From assembly GCA_964221845.1 (NCBI GenBank), contig CAXPZW010000032.1:62001-126000 (forward strand): a DNA stretch of 64,000 nucleotides, read 5' to 3'. This document shows positions 24,061-32,233 of the stretch, piece after piece. The position numbers and the translations under genes were made by a program. Every line of letters begins with the position of its first letter. Positions within the stretch are counted from its first letter, which is position 1. Source of the DNA: CAXPZW01 sp964221845 (lineage in GTDB: Bacteria > Bacteroidota > Bacteroidia > Flavobacteriales_D > Sanyastnellaceae). A model generated the notes under the pieces. It saw only the letters and a program-made list of their open reading frames with translations, was not told where the DNA came from and did not search any database.

Positions 24061-25140
24061 ATGCACATTGCTTTGCTGGAGTCGTTTTACGGCGGGTCCC
24101 ACCGGGCCTTTGCCGATGGACTTGTAGCCCACAGTCGTCATGACTGGGGGCTTTTTACGTTGCCAGACCGGCATTGGAAATGGCGCATGCACGACGCGGC
24201 AGCGTCATTGGCCTCCCAGTTGCTAGATCACGGAAGTTCCCCAGACCTGGTGGTGTGCACTTCGCTCATGGACGTGGCGGCATTGCGCGGATTCCTGCAA
24301 CAAGCTGGGCTGCACGTTCCGGTGGTGGTCTACTTCCACGAGAATCAGCTGGCCTACCCTAGCAGCCCAAAAGACCGGGATCAACAAGCCGGATACGACA
24401 ACCACTACGCGTACCTCAACTACTCCTCCGCGTTGGTCGCGGATGGCGTCGCGTTCAACAGTGCGTACAACCGGGAAAGTTTTCTGGAGGCACTCCCGAA
24501 ATTTCTTCAACAGTTCCCGGACAGCTACAGGCCTCAGGACATCGAAGCCATACACGCAAAGTCATGTGTACTACACGTTGGTCTCTCGCTCACGCCAGCA
24601 ATTCCAAAGCCTCCCCGCACCCAACCCCTGGTATTGTGGAATCACCGTTGGGCACAAGACAAAGGTCCCGATCTGTTTTTCGAAAGTTTGATGGCCTTAT
24701 CTGAAGAAGGAGCCGCGTTTGATTTGGCGGTGGCCGGCCCCTCTTCGGGTCGCGCACCTGAGGTGTTCGCGCGGGCAAAACCCCGTTTAACCCAACACCT
24801 GGTACACTGGGGGCCTGCCTCCCAAGTGGACTATTTACAACTGTTGCGAGACGCTACGCTGCTGCCCGTCACAGCACAACATGAGTTCTTTGGCATTGCG
24901 GTGTTGGAGGCGGTTCACCATGGCGTCCGTCCATTGCTGCCCAAACGATTGGTTTACCCCGAGCACTTTTCGGTACCCGGCATTTTCTACAACTCGGACA
25001 CAGATTTCAAGGACCAACTGCGACTGCAACTCCTGACACCTAGCTCCTGCCCTGAAGAGGTACAAGCTGTACCCTCGCGCTATGCTTGGCCTGAGGTGGT
25101 CCCGCGCTTTGACCAATACTTTGATTCCTTTGCACCATGA
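24061..25140 (+). CDS. DUF3524 glycosyltransferase, tRNA-queuosine mannosyltransferase-like
   Basis: The N-terminus MHIALLESFYGGSHRAFADGL and the block VVYFHENQLAYP are the hallmarks of the DUF3524 domain found in animal GTDC1/QTMAN, which mannosylates queuosine in tRNA-Asp. The C-terminal half is a GT4-type Rossmann domain with LWNHRWAQDKGPDLFFESL and HEFFGIAVLEAVHHGVRPLLP, the latter holding the E-x7-E-like donor site. Size (359 residues) and both domains are complete. A tRNA substrate is inferred from the family only. Its stop overlaps the cupin start (ATGA). Confidence 0.85.
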   Translation: MHIALLESFYGGSHRAFADGLVAHSRHDWGLFTLPDRHWKWRMHDAAASLASQLLDHGSSPDLVVCTSLMDVAALRGFLQQAGLHVPVVVYFHENQLAYPSSPKDRDQQAGYDNHYAYLNYSSALVADGVAFNSAYNRESFLEALPKFLQQFPDSYRPQDIEAIHAKSCVLHVGLSLTPAIPKPPRTQPLVLWNHRWAQDKGPDLFFESLMALSEEGAAFDLAVAGPSSGRAPEVFARAKPRLTQHLVHWGPASQVDYLQLLRDATLLPVTAQHEFFGIAVLEAVHHGVRPLLPKRLVYPEHFSVPGIFYNSDTDFKDQLRLQLLTPSSCPEEVQAVPSRYAWPEVVPRFDQYFDSFAP

Positions 25141-25562
25141 ACCGCTTCTTCTTGCTCCTGACCTGTGTCGTGCTCTCATTGACTATAAAAGCGCAGACGC
25201 CACTGAATTTGTTGGAACTCCAGCCAGACACGACGTTTGATAACATCCACGTGCAGCCGTTGGCCAGCGATTCGTTGGTGAGCTCGTTTGTGGTGTGGGT
25301 CAAGAAAGAAGTGCGGTTGCACCATCACGCCTTCCACACCGAAACACTGCTGATCCTTGAAGGCACAGGTATCATGGTTGTGGGCGATGAAAACGTGGAA
25401 GTGGGGCCGGGCGATTTTCTGGCCATTCCCAAAACCACTCCGCACGACCTGACGGTGACTTCAGACACGCCGCTTAAAGCACTGAGTATTCAAGCGCCCA
25501 AGTTTCAAGGGAAAGACCGCGTGTTTGCGGGGCAGGTGCGCAAACCACCGGGTCAGAAGTAA
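25137..25562 (+). CDS. Secreted cupin-domain protein
   Basis: A signal peptide (MNRFFLLLTCVVLSLTIKAQ) precedes a single cupin barrel. The metal-site motifs are visible as KEVRLHHHAFHTETLLILEGTG (histidines and a Glu, about 60-81) and PGDFLAIPKTTPHDL (His near 106). The barrel probably binds a metal in the periplasm; the ligand or reaction is unknown. It is coupled to the DUF3524 gene by a 4-base overlap and its end overlaps the convergent thioesterase gene by 10 bases. Confidence 0.82.
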   Translation: MNRFFLLLTCVVLSLTIKAQTPLNLLELQPDTTFDNIHVQPLASDSLVSSFVVWVKKEVRLHHHAFHTETLLILEGTGIMVVGDENVEVGPGDFLAIPKTTPHDLTVTSDTPLKALSIQAPKFQGKDRVFAGQVRKPPGQK

Positions 25563-25960
25563 GGTCGCAGCGCCTCAAACACCTTGGACGGTGGGCGCAT
25601 CGGGCGGCGAGAAGCGTCGTCCACGAACACCAGTTGAGTATGACCGGTGGCCAACAAGGTGCCGTCTTCCAAGGTCAAGGTGTAGTCAAAATCAATGCGC
25701 GCGCTGGGCAAAGACGTGATGGTGGTTTGAATATGCACCTGATCGTCGTATTTGGCCGGTCGTTTGTATTCCAGGTGAAGCGTGCCTACCGGCAACATGA
25801 CTCCCTCATCTTCCAACGCTTTGTAGCTCACCCCTAACGCACGCAACGTTTCTACACGGCCCACCTCAAGGTAGGCGGCATAGGCCCCATAGTAGACGTA
25901 ACCCATGCGGTCGGTTTCGCTGTATCGAACGCGGACAATGGTGGTGTGCGAGAAGGCCAT
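25553..25960 (-). CDS. YbgC-like acyl-CoA thioesterase (hot-dog fold)
   Basis: This 135-residue hot-dog protein starts HTTIVRVRYSETDRMGYVYYGAYAAYLEVGRVE. The S-E-T-D-R-M-G segment and the following Tyr/Glu match the 4-hydroxybenzoyl-CoA thioesterase / YbgC group, in which the Asp is catalytic. LEYKRPAKYDDQVHIQTTI and DGTLLATGHTQLVFVD complete the family pattern. It hydrolyses acyl-CoA thioesters in the cytoplasm; the chain is not known. It is divergent from the dnaA side and convergent with the cupin gene. Confidence 0.9.
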   Translation of the reverse strand: MAFSHTTIVRVRYSETDRMGYVYYGAYAAYLEVGRVETLRALGVSYKALEDEGVMLPVGTLHLEYKRPAKYDDQVHIQTTITSLPSARIDFDYTLTLEDGTLLATGHTQLVFVDDASRRPMRPPSKVFEALRPYF

Positions 25961-26002
25961 AGACAGAATATCGGGTGTAACTGCAATTTGGTCGAAAAAC
26001 CG

Positions 26003-26035
26003 TTTGCATAGTAGGTATTCCGTGTCGTATTTTCG
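26003..26035 (+). promoter_or_regulatory. Possible promoter upstream of a gene-free transcript
   Basis: TTTG at 26003-26006 is followed after 21 bases by TATTTTCG at 26028-26035, one base off the TAnnTTTG -7 form. A start near 26042 would give an RNA ending at the terminator at 26208-26230. The spacing and the one mismatch make this tentative. Confidence 0.35.
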
Positions 26036-26041
26036 TCAGCC

Positions 26042-26230
26042 TGTGTTGTTGGCGCAGAACCTTAACTGAAACGGTCGGACAGGTGCAGAGAATGGCCCCA
26101 TTCTTGCTTCACCAGTATTGCTGCACACCCTTGTTTTATTGGGTGAGTAGCGCTTTTCGCCCGGATTTGATGTATTGAGGCAGATACCCGAAAAAAACAG
26201 AAAAGTCAAGACGTTATCGTCTTTTTTTTT
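26042..26230 (+). ncRNA. Candidate structured small RNA or dnaA leader element
   Basis: This stretch lies between the thioesterase and dnaA genes and contains no gene. It holds a strong hairpin AGAATGG/CCATTCT (26089-26095 with 26098-26104) extended by GGTG/CACC at 26082-26085 and 26110-26113. A second stem CACCC/GGGTG follows near 26126-26145, and the stretch ends in a terminator. The length of about 190 bases would suit a 6S-like RNA, but I could not match any known consensus. It may instead be an attenuated leader of dnaA. Confidence 0.35.
26208..26230 (+). terminator. Terminator-like hairpin in front of dnaA
   Basis: AAGACG (26208-26213) and CGTCTT (26218-26223) enclose TTAT and are followed by a T-run to 26230. 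There is no plus-strand gene upstream for it to serve, which supports a separate short transcript. A weak -7-like AAATATTTG at 26244-26252 for dnaA comes directly after it. Confidence 0.7.
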
Positions 26231-26349
26231 CAGCTTTTTCTCCAAATATTTGCCCCGCTCTGAACGCCTTGGAAACCACCCTTCAATTTGATGAAGGTCT
26301 CTTCTGCAATTCAGGACAACTTTGTTAACCCGTTTACCGACGAATTCAC

Positions 26350-27780
26350 ATGCAACAAGACGAAAATCAGGTATGGAACAATTGTCTGGAGATCATCCGT
26401 GACAATGTCAGCAGACAAGCTTTCAAGACCTGGTTTGAGCCCATCAAGCCTGTGAAACTCGAGGACGAGGTGTTGACCATTCAAGTGCCCTCCCAATTCT
26501 TCTACGAGTGGTTGGAAGAGCACTACGTGACGCTTCTTCGCAAGATCATCAAGAAAGAACTTGGAACTTCTGGTCGTTTGGAATACAGCATCGTGATGGA
26601 AAACTCCGTCAGTGGTGCCACTCCTTACACTGTGAAGGTCCCGACATCCAACAAAAAGGCCATCAAGAACAAAGCGGTGGCCGTGCCGTTGGACGTCACC
26701 GAGACGCCGATCAAGAACCCGTTCGTGATCCCTGGTCTCAAGAAGCTGAACATTGACAGCAACCTCAACCCGAGTTACTCCTTCGAGCATTTCATCGAAG
26801 GCGACTGCAACCGGCTCGCCCGGAGTGCAGGCTTTGCTGTGGCAAACAAGCCAGGAGGTACTGCGTTTAATCCTTTGCTCATTTACGGTGGCGTAGGACT
26901 GGGGAAGACCCACCTCGCCCACGCGATCGGGATTGAGATCAAGAACCAGTACCCAGAAAAGACCGTTCTGTACGTCAGCGCAGAAAAGTTCACCCATCAG
27001 TTTATCGATGCGGTGAAGAACAACGACGTGAACGACTTTTCGCACTTCTACCAAATGATCGATGTACTGATCATTGACGACGTGCAATTCTTCGCTGGGA
27101 AAGAGAAAACCCAGGACGTATTCTTCCACATCTTCAACCACTTGCACCAGACTGGCAAGCAGATTGTCCTCACCTCGGACAAACCGCCAGTGGAAATGCA
27201 AGGCATGGAACAACGCCTGCTGTCCCGCTTCAAGTGGGGCCTGAGCGCCGACTTGCAGGTGCCTTCACTGGAAACCCGCATGGCCATCTTGGAAAAGAAG
27301 ATGTACGCGGACGGCATCGAGCTGCCCGGGGAAGTGGTGGAATACCTTGCCTACAGCATCACCACCAACGTGCGTGAGCTGGAAGGCGCGCTGATCTCGC
27401 TCATTGCGCAGTCATCACTCAACAAGAAGTCCATCACCTTGGATCTGGCCAAACAGATGATCGACAAGTTCGTGCGCAACACTGCGCGTGAAGTCTCGAT
27501 CGACTACATCCAGAAAGTGGTGTGTGATTACTTCGATTTGCCGATCGAACTGCTCAAGAGCAAAACCCGCAAACGCGAAATCGTTCAGGCTCGTCAGATT
27601 GCGATGTACTTCGCCAAGAAGATGACCAAGAGTTCGTTGGCCAACATTGGTCTGCACTGCGGTGGAAAAGATCACGCTACGGTACTGCACGCGTGTCGTA
27701 CAGTCAACAACTTGGCTGAGACCGACAAGCACTTCCGCAAGTACTTGGAAGACCTCGAGAAGAAACTCAACATTCAGTAA
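26350..27780 (+). CDS. dnaA: Chromosomal replication initiator protein DnaA
   Basis: Domain I is at the N-terminus (WNNCLEIIRDNVSRQAFKTW), followed by a linker to about residue 125. The AAA+ domain has Walker A GGVGLGKTHLAH (about 178-189), Walker B VLIIDDVQFFAGKEKTQ (near 238) and the sensor region. The C-terminal DNA-binding domain carries KDHATVLHACRTV. The length of 476 residues is standard. It opens oriC by binding DnaA boxes with ATP. No cluster of exact DnaA boxes is visible beside the gene, so oriC is not placed here. Confidence 0.98.
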   Translation: MQQDENQVWNNCLEIIRDNVSRQAFKTWFEPIKPVKLEDEVLTIQVPSQFFYEWLEEHYVTLLRKIIKKELGTSGRLEYSIVMENSVSGATPYTVKVPTSNKKAIKNKAVAVPLDVTETPIKNPFVIPGLKKLNIDSNLNPSYSFEHFIEGDCNRLARSAGFAVANKPGGTAFNPLLIYGGVGLGKTHLAHAIGIEIKNQYPEKTVLYVSAEKFTHQFIDAVKNNDVNDFSHFYQMIDVLIIDDVQFFAGKEKTQDVFFHIFNHLHQTGKQIVLTSDKPPVEMQGMEQRLLSRFKWGLSADLQVPSLETRMAILEKKMYADGIELPGEVVEYLAYSITTNVRELEGALISLIAQSSLNKKSITLDLAKQMIDKFVRNTAREVSIDYIQKVVCDYFDLPIELLKSKTRKREIVQARQIAMYFAKKMTKSSLANIGLHCGGKDHATVLHACRTVNNLAETDKHFRKYLEDLEKKLNIQ

Positions 27781-27789
27781 GCCGTGCGC

Positions 27790-28080
27790 TTACCATTTTG
27801 GAAAAGGCTGCCCATGGGTGGCCTTTTTCTTTGGCTTGATGCGGCGTGAATCAAGTTGCTTGCGCTTGAGTCTGCGCGCTTTCTTGCGCTGCTGGTGTTT
27901 GTACGGATTGAAGATGTCGTACTTGTCGTAATAGCGCTGCACCACGGGAGGTCCGTTCTCCTTGATCTTGTACTTCTTGCGAGGGAAGTCGTTCATGTAG
28001 ACATTGCAGCTCGTGGCGGCAATGACCAAACCCAGCATCAGCAGGAACTGTTTGATTCGGATGTACTTTCGTGATGGCAT
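27790..28080 (-). CDS. Small basic lipoprotein of unknown function
   Basis: From ATG 28080 the product has about 96 residues: a positively charged start (MPSRKYIRIKQ), a hydrophobic core and the lipobox AATSC near residue 25, so it should be lipid-anchored. The mature part is very basic, with KKYKIKE, YKHQQRKKARRLKRKQ and a Lys-rich end. An upstream ATG at 28110 is possible but adds a non-hydrophobic leader. No domain is recognised. Conserved small lipoproteins of this type occur next to dnaA in flavobacteria. Confidence 0.65.
   Translation of the reverse strand: MPSRKYIRIKQFLLMLGLVIAATSCNVYMNDFPRKKYKIKENGPPVVQRYYDKYDIFNPYKHQQRKKARRLKRKQLDSRRIKPKKKATHGQPFPKW
27802..27829 (+). terminator. Terminator of dnaA
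   Basis: AAAAGGC (27802-27808) pairs with GCCTTTT (27821-27827), with an inner CCC/GGG, followed by T residues. It lies 21 bases after the dnaA stop and inside the last codons of the convergent lipoprotein gene. Confidence 0.75.
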
Positions 28081-28154
28081 AACAGCGCGGTTTTCATTCT
28101 CCACACCCAACTGAACGTGAGTTTCGCGCGCGAGAACTTCAGATTATATCGGAT

Positions 28155-28634
28155 ATGGCTGTAGGAAATTTCTCTTCAACCCCTCAGATTTTGACCGTAT
28201 GCTTGGGCAACATTTGCCGATCCCCCATGGCAGAAGGAGTCTTGGCCCACGTGGCCGAATCACGTGGCGTTCACCTCGAGATTGACAGCGCTGGGACCAG
28301 CGGGTACCACATTGGTGAAGCTCCTGACTCTCGTGGGCAAGCCACCTTGCGCAAGTTTGGATTGGACATTTCAGGCCAACGCTCCCGCCAGTTTTTGACC
28401 GCCGACTTTGACCGATTCGACCACATCTTGGTGGCCGACCAAAGCAACAAACGCGACGTATTGGCCCTGGCCCGTTCGGAAGACGACGCGGCCAAAGTGC
28501 ACCTCATGCTCCATTGGAGCGCTCCAGGTGCCGAAGTGCCCGATCCTTACTACGGCGGTGACGATGGGTTTGACCATGTATATGCTCTGCTTGTAGCGGG
28601 TTGCAACGCATTCCTCGACACGCTCGAATCATGA
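28155..28634 (+). CDS. Low-molecular-weight protein-tyrosine phosphatase
   Basis: The P-loop VCLGNICRSP places the catalytic Cys at residue 16 and Arg at 22 (C-x5-R). The general-acid Asp lies in VPDPYYGG near residue 130. The length of 159 residues is normal. It removes phosphate from tyrosine in the cytoplasm; the partner kinase is not in the window. The stop overlaps the next start (ATGA), so the methyltransferase is translated with it. Confidence 0.94.
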   Translation: MAVGNFSSTPQILTVCLGNICRSPMAEGVLAHVAESRGVHLEIDSAGTSGYHIGEAPDSRGQATLRKFGLDISGQRSRQFLTADFDRFDHILVADQSNKRDVLALARSEDDAAKVHLMLHWSAPGAEVPDPYYGGDDGFDHVYALLVAGCNAFLDTLES

Positions 28635-29359
28635 AACCAGCCCTGTACTTGATCCCGGCGGACATCGGCACCGAGTCCACCGAAACCATCCTCCCTCCCG
28701 CCCACCGAGAGGTCATCAATGGCATTCACCATTTTGCTGTGGAAAACGTGCGCAGTGCTCGCCGCTTTCTCAAGCGTGCAGGACTGGAAACCGCCATCGA
28801 CGACCTCACCTTTTTTGACCTGGACAAACGCACTCCACCTGAAGACCTGCCCGCCATACTCGCACCGCTCAAGGCAGGTAAACCTGTGGGATTGCTCTCC
28901 GAAGCGGGCGTGCCCTGCGTGGCCGATCCTGGAGCTCTGTTGGTGGAAGCCGCGCACAAAGCGGGGCTCAAGGTGGTGCCCATGGTGGGACCCTCTTCCC
29001 TCCTGTTGGCATTGATGGGCAGCGGCATGAACGGGCAGCAATTTGCCTTCCGAGGGTACGTACCCCGCGAACCCGGAGACCGCGTGAAGTGGATCAAAGA
29101 CGCGGTGCAACGCGTGCGCAAGACTGGCGAGACCCAACTCTTTATGGACACGCCCTACCGCAACGACAAACTCATGGATGATTTGGTCAAGCACGTGCCC
29201 GACCCCGTCAAGATTTGCGTGGCGGTGGACTTGACCTTAGAAAGTGAGATGATTCACAGCGCACCTGCTCATGTGTGGAAGAAGCGCAAGCCCCAACTCC
29301 ACAAACGCCCCGCGCTGTTTTTGATGGGTACGGGTTACCAGTCCGGGCAGGCCACATGA
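28631..29359 (+). CDS. SAM-dependent methyltransferase of the RsmI/tetrapyrrole methylase family
   Basis: Starting at ATG 28631 (MKPALYLIPADIG) the product is 242 residues. The family pattern is visible in SEAGVPCVADPGALLVEAAHKAG (about 89-111), VVPMVGPSSLLLALMGSGMNGQ (about 115-136) and FRGYVPREP. RsmI methylates the 2'-O of C1402 in 16S rRNA, but this shorter Bacteroidota form lacks the RsmI N-terminal start and may act on another RNA position. The last 25 bases overlap the convergent DUF5723 gene. Confidence 0.85.
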   Translation: MKPALYLIPADIGTESTETILPPAHREVINGIHHFAVENVRSARRFLKRAGLETAIDDLTFFDLDKRTPPEDLPAILAPLKAGKPVGLLSEAGVPCVADPGALLVEAAHKAGLKVVPMVGPSSLLLALMGSGMNGQQFAFRGYVPREPGDRVKWIKDAVQRVRKTGETQLFMDTPYRNDKLMDDLVKHVPDPVKICVAVDLTLESEMIHSAPAHVWKKRKPQLHKRPALFLMGTGYQSGQAT

Positions 29360-30795
29360 CCCTTACGTCCTGATCGCGGATGGCGAGCACGCGGCATGCG
29401 GTTCTTGACTGAACGGCATTGCGGGTTGCGGAACAAGCTGTACTTGATGTGCACGTATACGTCGCTCCCGTAGGCATCTCCGCGGAACACCAACGGCCCC
29501 AAGTTGTCCGAACCAATGATGATGGAATTCAGGCGCAGCATGAGCCCCCAAGTGGGGCGCTGCATGGCTGCCAGCGATACGGGCATGGCCACTTCAAGGC
29601 GTTTGATCTCCCAGCGGGGCACAATGGCCATGGAACTCGGGCGTTGGATGCCTTTAGTGCGCATCCAGGGCACGCCCAGCACGGCGTTGGCAGAGATGTA
29701 AAACCCGTTGTAAAAGTGACGGTCGTATTGAAAGCTGGCCGCGGTGGGCAACATCATGCGGTACTTGCGGTCGCCACGTTCATTGACGCCAAACACGTCT
29801 TCAAAGGTGGCTTCCACTTCATCGGCAGATTCAGGGTTCCAGCTGGCGTAATCTTCCCAACTGGCTTCGTCGGTGGAAGACACCTCTCCCAGGTAGTACG
29901 GCGGGTCAAAACTCACCCACCCCAAATCCAAAATGGCTACCGAAAGCTTCCATTGGTAATCGCACCACGCGCAGTTGTCCGAGGGGTTGTGCGGGCGGTA
30001 ATCCCCGGGGGCGCGGTATGCACGCTTCCAGCTCCACCCCAAATCGATGCCCCAACCGCCTCCGGCAAATCGCAAGCCCGGGTTGTTGCTGAGGGCTTCA
30101 AAGTCTGAGAAGGCAAACTCGCCTTGGAGGTTTTCCAGGAGGAAATCGGTGCTGTCTACCACCGTAAAGCGCGCGTCATGCAGCAACAAGCTTGCTCCGG
30201 CCAAAGGAAATACACGGCGTAGGTGAATTCCGCCGCTGTGCAAATCGCGCCCAGATTGCTGGAGGATGCCCGAGGCCACCACACCAATGTCAAAAGTGCT
30301 GAGGGCGTTCACGCGCATGCGTTCCAGCGTAAACGTACGGTCAAACACCTCAGGGCGCTGCAATCCATCTACAGCCATGTTGACCAACTCTGCGTCTACC
30401 CCACGGATGCTGGCCATAGTGCGCATGCTGCTGGTGAGACCTACAAATACCTTGCGAATAGGAAACGTGAACGCCGGACCGTACACCCGAGAATCCGCAA
30501 ATGCATTGATGCGGTTGCGACGGGTGTTGAATTGCGGCTCTACTGTGCCCGATTGGAGGTTGTTTAGAGACAAGGATCCTCCGGGCAAGTACACATAGTT
30601 GTTGTGAAAGAATGCCCCGGCGCCAGCAAAGTGCACGTCCACAAACACGCGAGAATCGCTCACCAACGCCGGGTTGAACCACAGCGAAGTGGTGGGGCTG
30701 TAATTGCTACCCACCCGGCCGTAATGTTCTTGGGCTGAGGACATTGCCGTCAAGCAAACGCCAAGCAAACAGAAGTATGTGCGAAGTCGGTTCAA
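29335..30795 (-). CDS. DUF5723-like outer-membrane protein
   Basis: A signal peptide (MNRLRTYFCLLGVCLTAMSSAQ) is followed by GSNYSPTTSLWFNPALVSDSR and NNYVYLPGGSLSLNN, the opening pattern of DUF5723. Aromatic, alternating strands run through the rest, suggesting a beta-barrel in the outer membrane. The function is unknown. It is the last gene of a minus-strand operon and overlaps its upstream neighbour by 4 bases. Confidence 0.72.
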   Translation of the reverse strand: MNRLRTYFCLLGVCLTAMSSAQEHYGRVGSNYSPTTSLWFNPALVSDSRVFVDVHFAGAGAFFHNNYVYLPGGSLSLNNLQSGTVEPQFNTRRNRINAFADSRVYGPAFTFPIRKVFVGLTSSMRTMASIRGVDAELVNMAVDGLQRPEVFDRTFTLERMRVNALSTFDIGVVASGILQQSGRDLHSGGIHLRRVFPLAGASLLLHDARFTVVDSTDFLLENLQGEFAFSDFEALSNNPGLRFAGGGWGIDLGWSWKRAYRAPGDYRPHNPSDNCAWCDYQWKLSVAILDLGWVSFDPPYYLGEVSSTDEASWEDYASWNPESADEVEATFEDVFGVNERGDRKYRMMLPTAASFQYDRHFYNGFYISANAVLGVPWMRTKGIQRPSSMAIVPRWEIKRLEVAMPVSLAAMQRPTWGLMLRLNSIIIGSDNLGPLVFRGDAYGSDVYVHIKYSLFRNPQCRSVKNRMPRARHPRSGRKGHVACPDW

Positions 30796-31709
30796 CGGAT
30801 AGGGTCAACGTCAGATACGGCCGATGTCGTATTCAGGTTCGCCTCTCTGGGGTATTTCACTTGCAAGAAAAAGCAGACAGGAGTGTACCCTGGAACCGTT
30901 CCGTCGGTAGAGCCTCGGTGGCCAAATGCCAGGTAGGAAGGCATGGCGCACCATGCTCTGTCATCGTAGTGCAGTTGTTCCAACACGCGCTCTACACCGG
31001 GAACCACTTGGTCAGAATCGCCCAGTTTGAAGAACATGGTGGACTGGCTGGTGTAAGAGTTCTCGAATTCGGTGCTGTCCAGCAAAGTGCCGATGCGGTC
31101 AAGCTCCAATGGTGTGCCTTCCACCAGGGCGACCGATTTGGGCAAGCGCGACAATATGTGGTAGTACACGCCGTCCACAAATTCCAGTGTGTCCAACATT
31201 CCGCGCTGGCGCAGCACCTCACGTAAAAAAGCGTCTTCCTCCTCGCGGCCGGCTTGGACTTCGGCTTGCATGAGGGATTCGTACTCCTGCCTGCTCCAGG
31301 CGTTGACGATGCTCACGTGCAATTCCATCCACGTGGTGTCTGGTACGGGCAGGCTGTCCACGCTGTATTCGTCCAAGAGCGACTCCTTGAATCGGTGGTA
31401 GGGCAATCGGATGGCAGCGCTGTCTCCGGGGTGCAAAGCCAAAATGCGGGCACCTGTGAGCGCACCTGCAAGCGCTTCGGGCTCAACCTTTTGCAAGGTG
31501 AGCTGTACGTCGTAGTCGGGCACCGATTCGCGTAAGAGGCCAGAGGTGCAGCGGAGTTCGATGAAGTCGGCCTCGGCTGCGGAGCGCTGTTCCTCCCCAA
31601 ACTTGAGCAGTTTGAAATGCACCTCCTCGTCCAGGGCGTCGAACCCCGGGTGTTTGGGCTCACAGGCCCAAAGCAGTGGCAGGGACATCAAACACCACCG
31701 CGCTTTCAT
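30792..31709 (-). CDS. Lipoprotein with FKBP-type prolyl isomerase-like domains
   Basis: A short signal with lipobox LLWAC (Cys near residue 16) anchors the protein. The C-terminal part resembles an FKBP domain: KLGDSDQVVPGVERVLEQL, then AMPSYLAFGHRGSTDGTVPGYTPVCFFLQV, where the SxLAfG and VPGxTPV elements line up with FKBP. A second, poorer copy may lie near residues 45-150. Catalytic aromatic residues are not all kept, so a chaperone role without isomerase activity is possible. It overlaps both neighbours by 4 bases. Confidence 0.7.
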   Translation of the reverse strand: MKARWCLMSLPLLWACEPKHPGFDALDEEVHFKLLKFGEEQRSAAEADFIELRCTSGLLRESVPDYDVQLTLQKVEPEALAGALTGARILALHPGDSAAIRLPYHRFKESLLDEYSVDSLPVPDTTWMELHVSIVNAWSRQEYESLMQAEVQAGREEEDAFLREVLRQRGMLDTLEFVDGVYYHILSRLPKSVALVEGTPLELDRIGTLLDSTEFENSYTSQSTMFFKLGDSDQVVPGVERVLEQLHYDDRAWCAMPSYLAFGHRGSTDGTVPGYTPVCFFLQVKYPREANLNTTSAVSDVDPIR

Positions 31710-32233
31710 CGCAGTGATTTGACAAAGAGTTCGTACACCACGGGCGCGTTGCCTGGAATGCGACCAAAGTCCCCTGTGAGTCCGTGTGCCAGGTGTGAAG
31801 GCAGGACTACCTTGGCGCTGTCGCCTTGGCGCAGGTACAGCATGGCTTCGTGCAAGCCGGTCTCCACAAAGTCTTGCCCGATGTTGAAGGTCAACAGCCC
31901 GTTGGTCTCGGAATCGTACATGACCGAATCATTGAGCAAGGCAACCGTGTATTCCAATTGGGCCACCATGCCGGGCTGCGCCGCAGGCCCTTGCCCACGG
32001 TGATTGATCCAGTACCGCATGCCTGTGCCAGTGGTATCTACGGGCCAGCCTTTGGATGCGATATAGGTATCGATGTCATAACGCTCAGCGCGTACGCGGT
32101 TGCGGTTGGCCTCGATCAGGCGTTCTTGGGCCTCGGCGAAATCCACCACAATGGGCTCTTCTTGCTTGCGGTCGCAAGAGGCCTGCACGCCTACCAAGGC
32201 GCACAACAAAAGAAAAGGGGTTATCCGGCGCAC
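31706..32233 (-). CDS. FKBP-type peptidyl-prolyl isomerase lipoprotein, GldI-like
   Basis: The signal peptide ends in VQASC, a lipobox, so the 175-residue product should be lipid-anchored. The FKBP core is in the second half: QPGMVAQLEYTVALLNDSVMYDS, then GLHEAMLYLRQGDSAKVVLPSHLAHGLTGDFGRIPGNAPVVYELFV. GldI of Flavobacterium is a lipoprotein of this type needed for gliding, and genes like this sit beside DHH phosphoesterases. Identity with GldI is likely but not proven by sequence alone. It overlaps the DHH gene by 13 bases. Confidence 0.75.
   Translation of the reverse strand: MRRITPFLLLCALVGVQASCDRKQEEPIVVDFAEAQERLIEANRNRVRAERYDIDTYIASKGWPVDTTGTGMRYWINHRGQGPAAQPGMVAQLEYTVALLNDSVMYDSETNGLLTFNIGQDFVETGLHEAMLYLRQGDSAKVVLPSHLAHGLTGDFGRIPGNAPVVYELFVKSLR

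Noticed and set aside
26231..26349. The dnaA upstream region as oriC
   Set aside because: There is no cluster of TTATCCACA-type boxes and no clear AT-rich unwinding element beyond short A and T runs, so the presence of dnaA and parAB nearby is not enough to place the origin.
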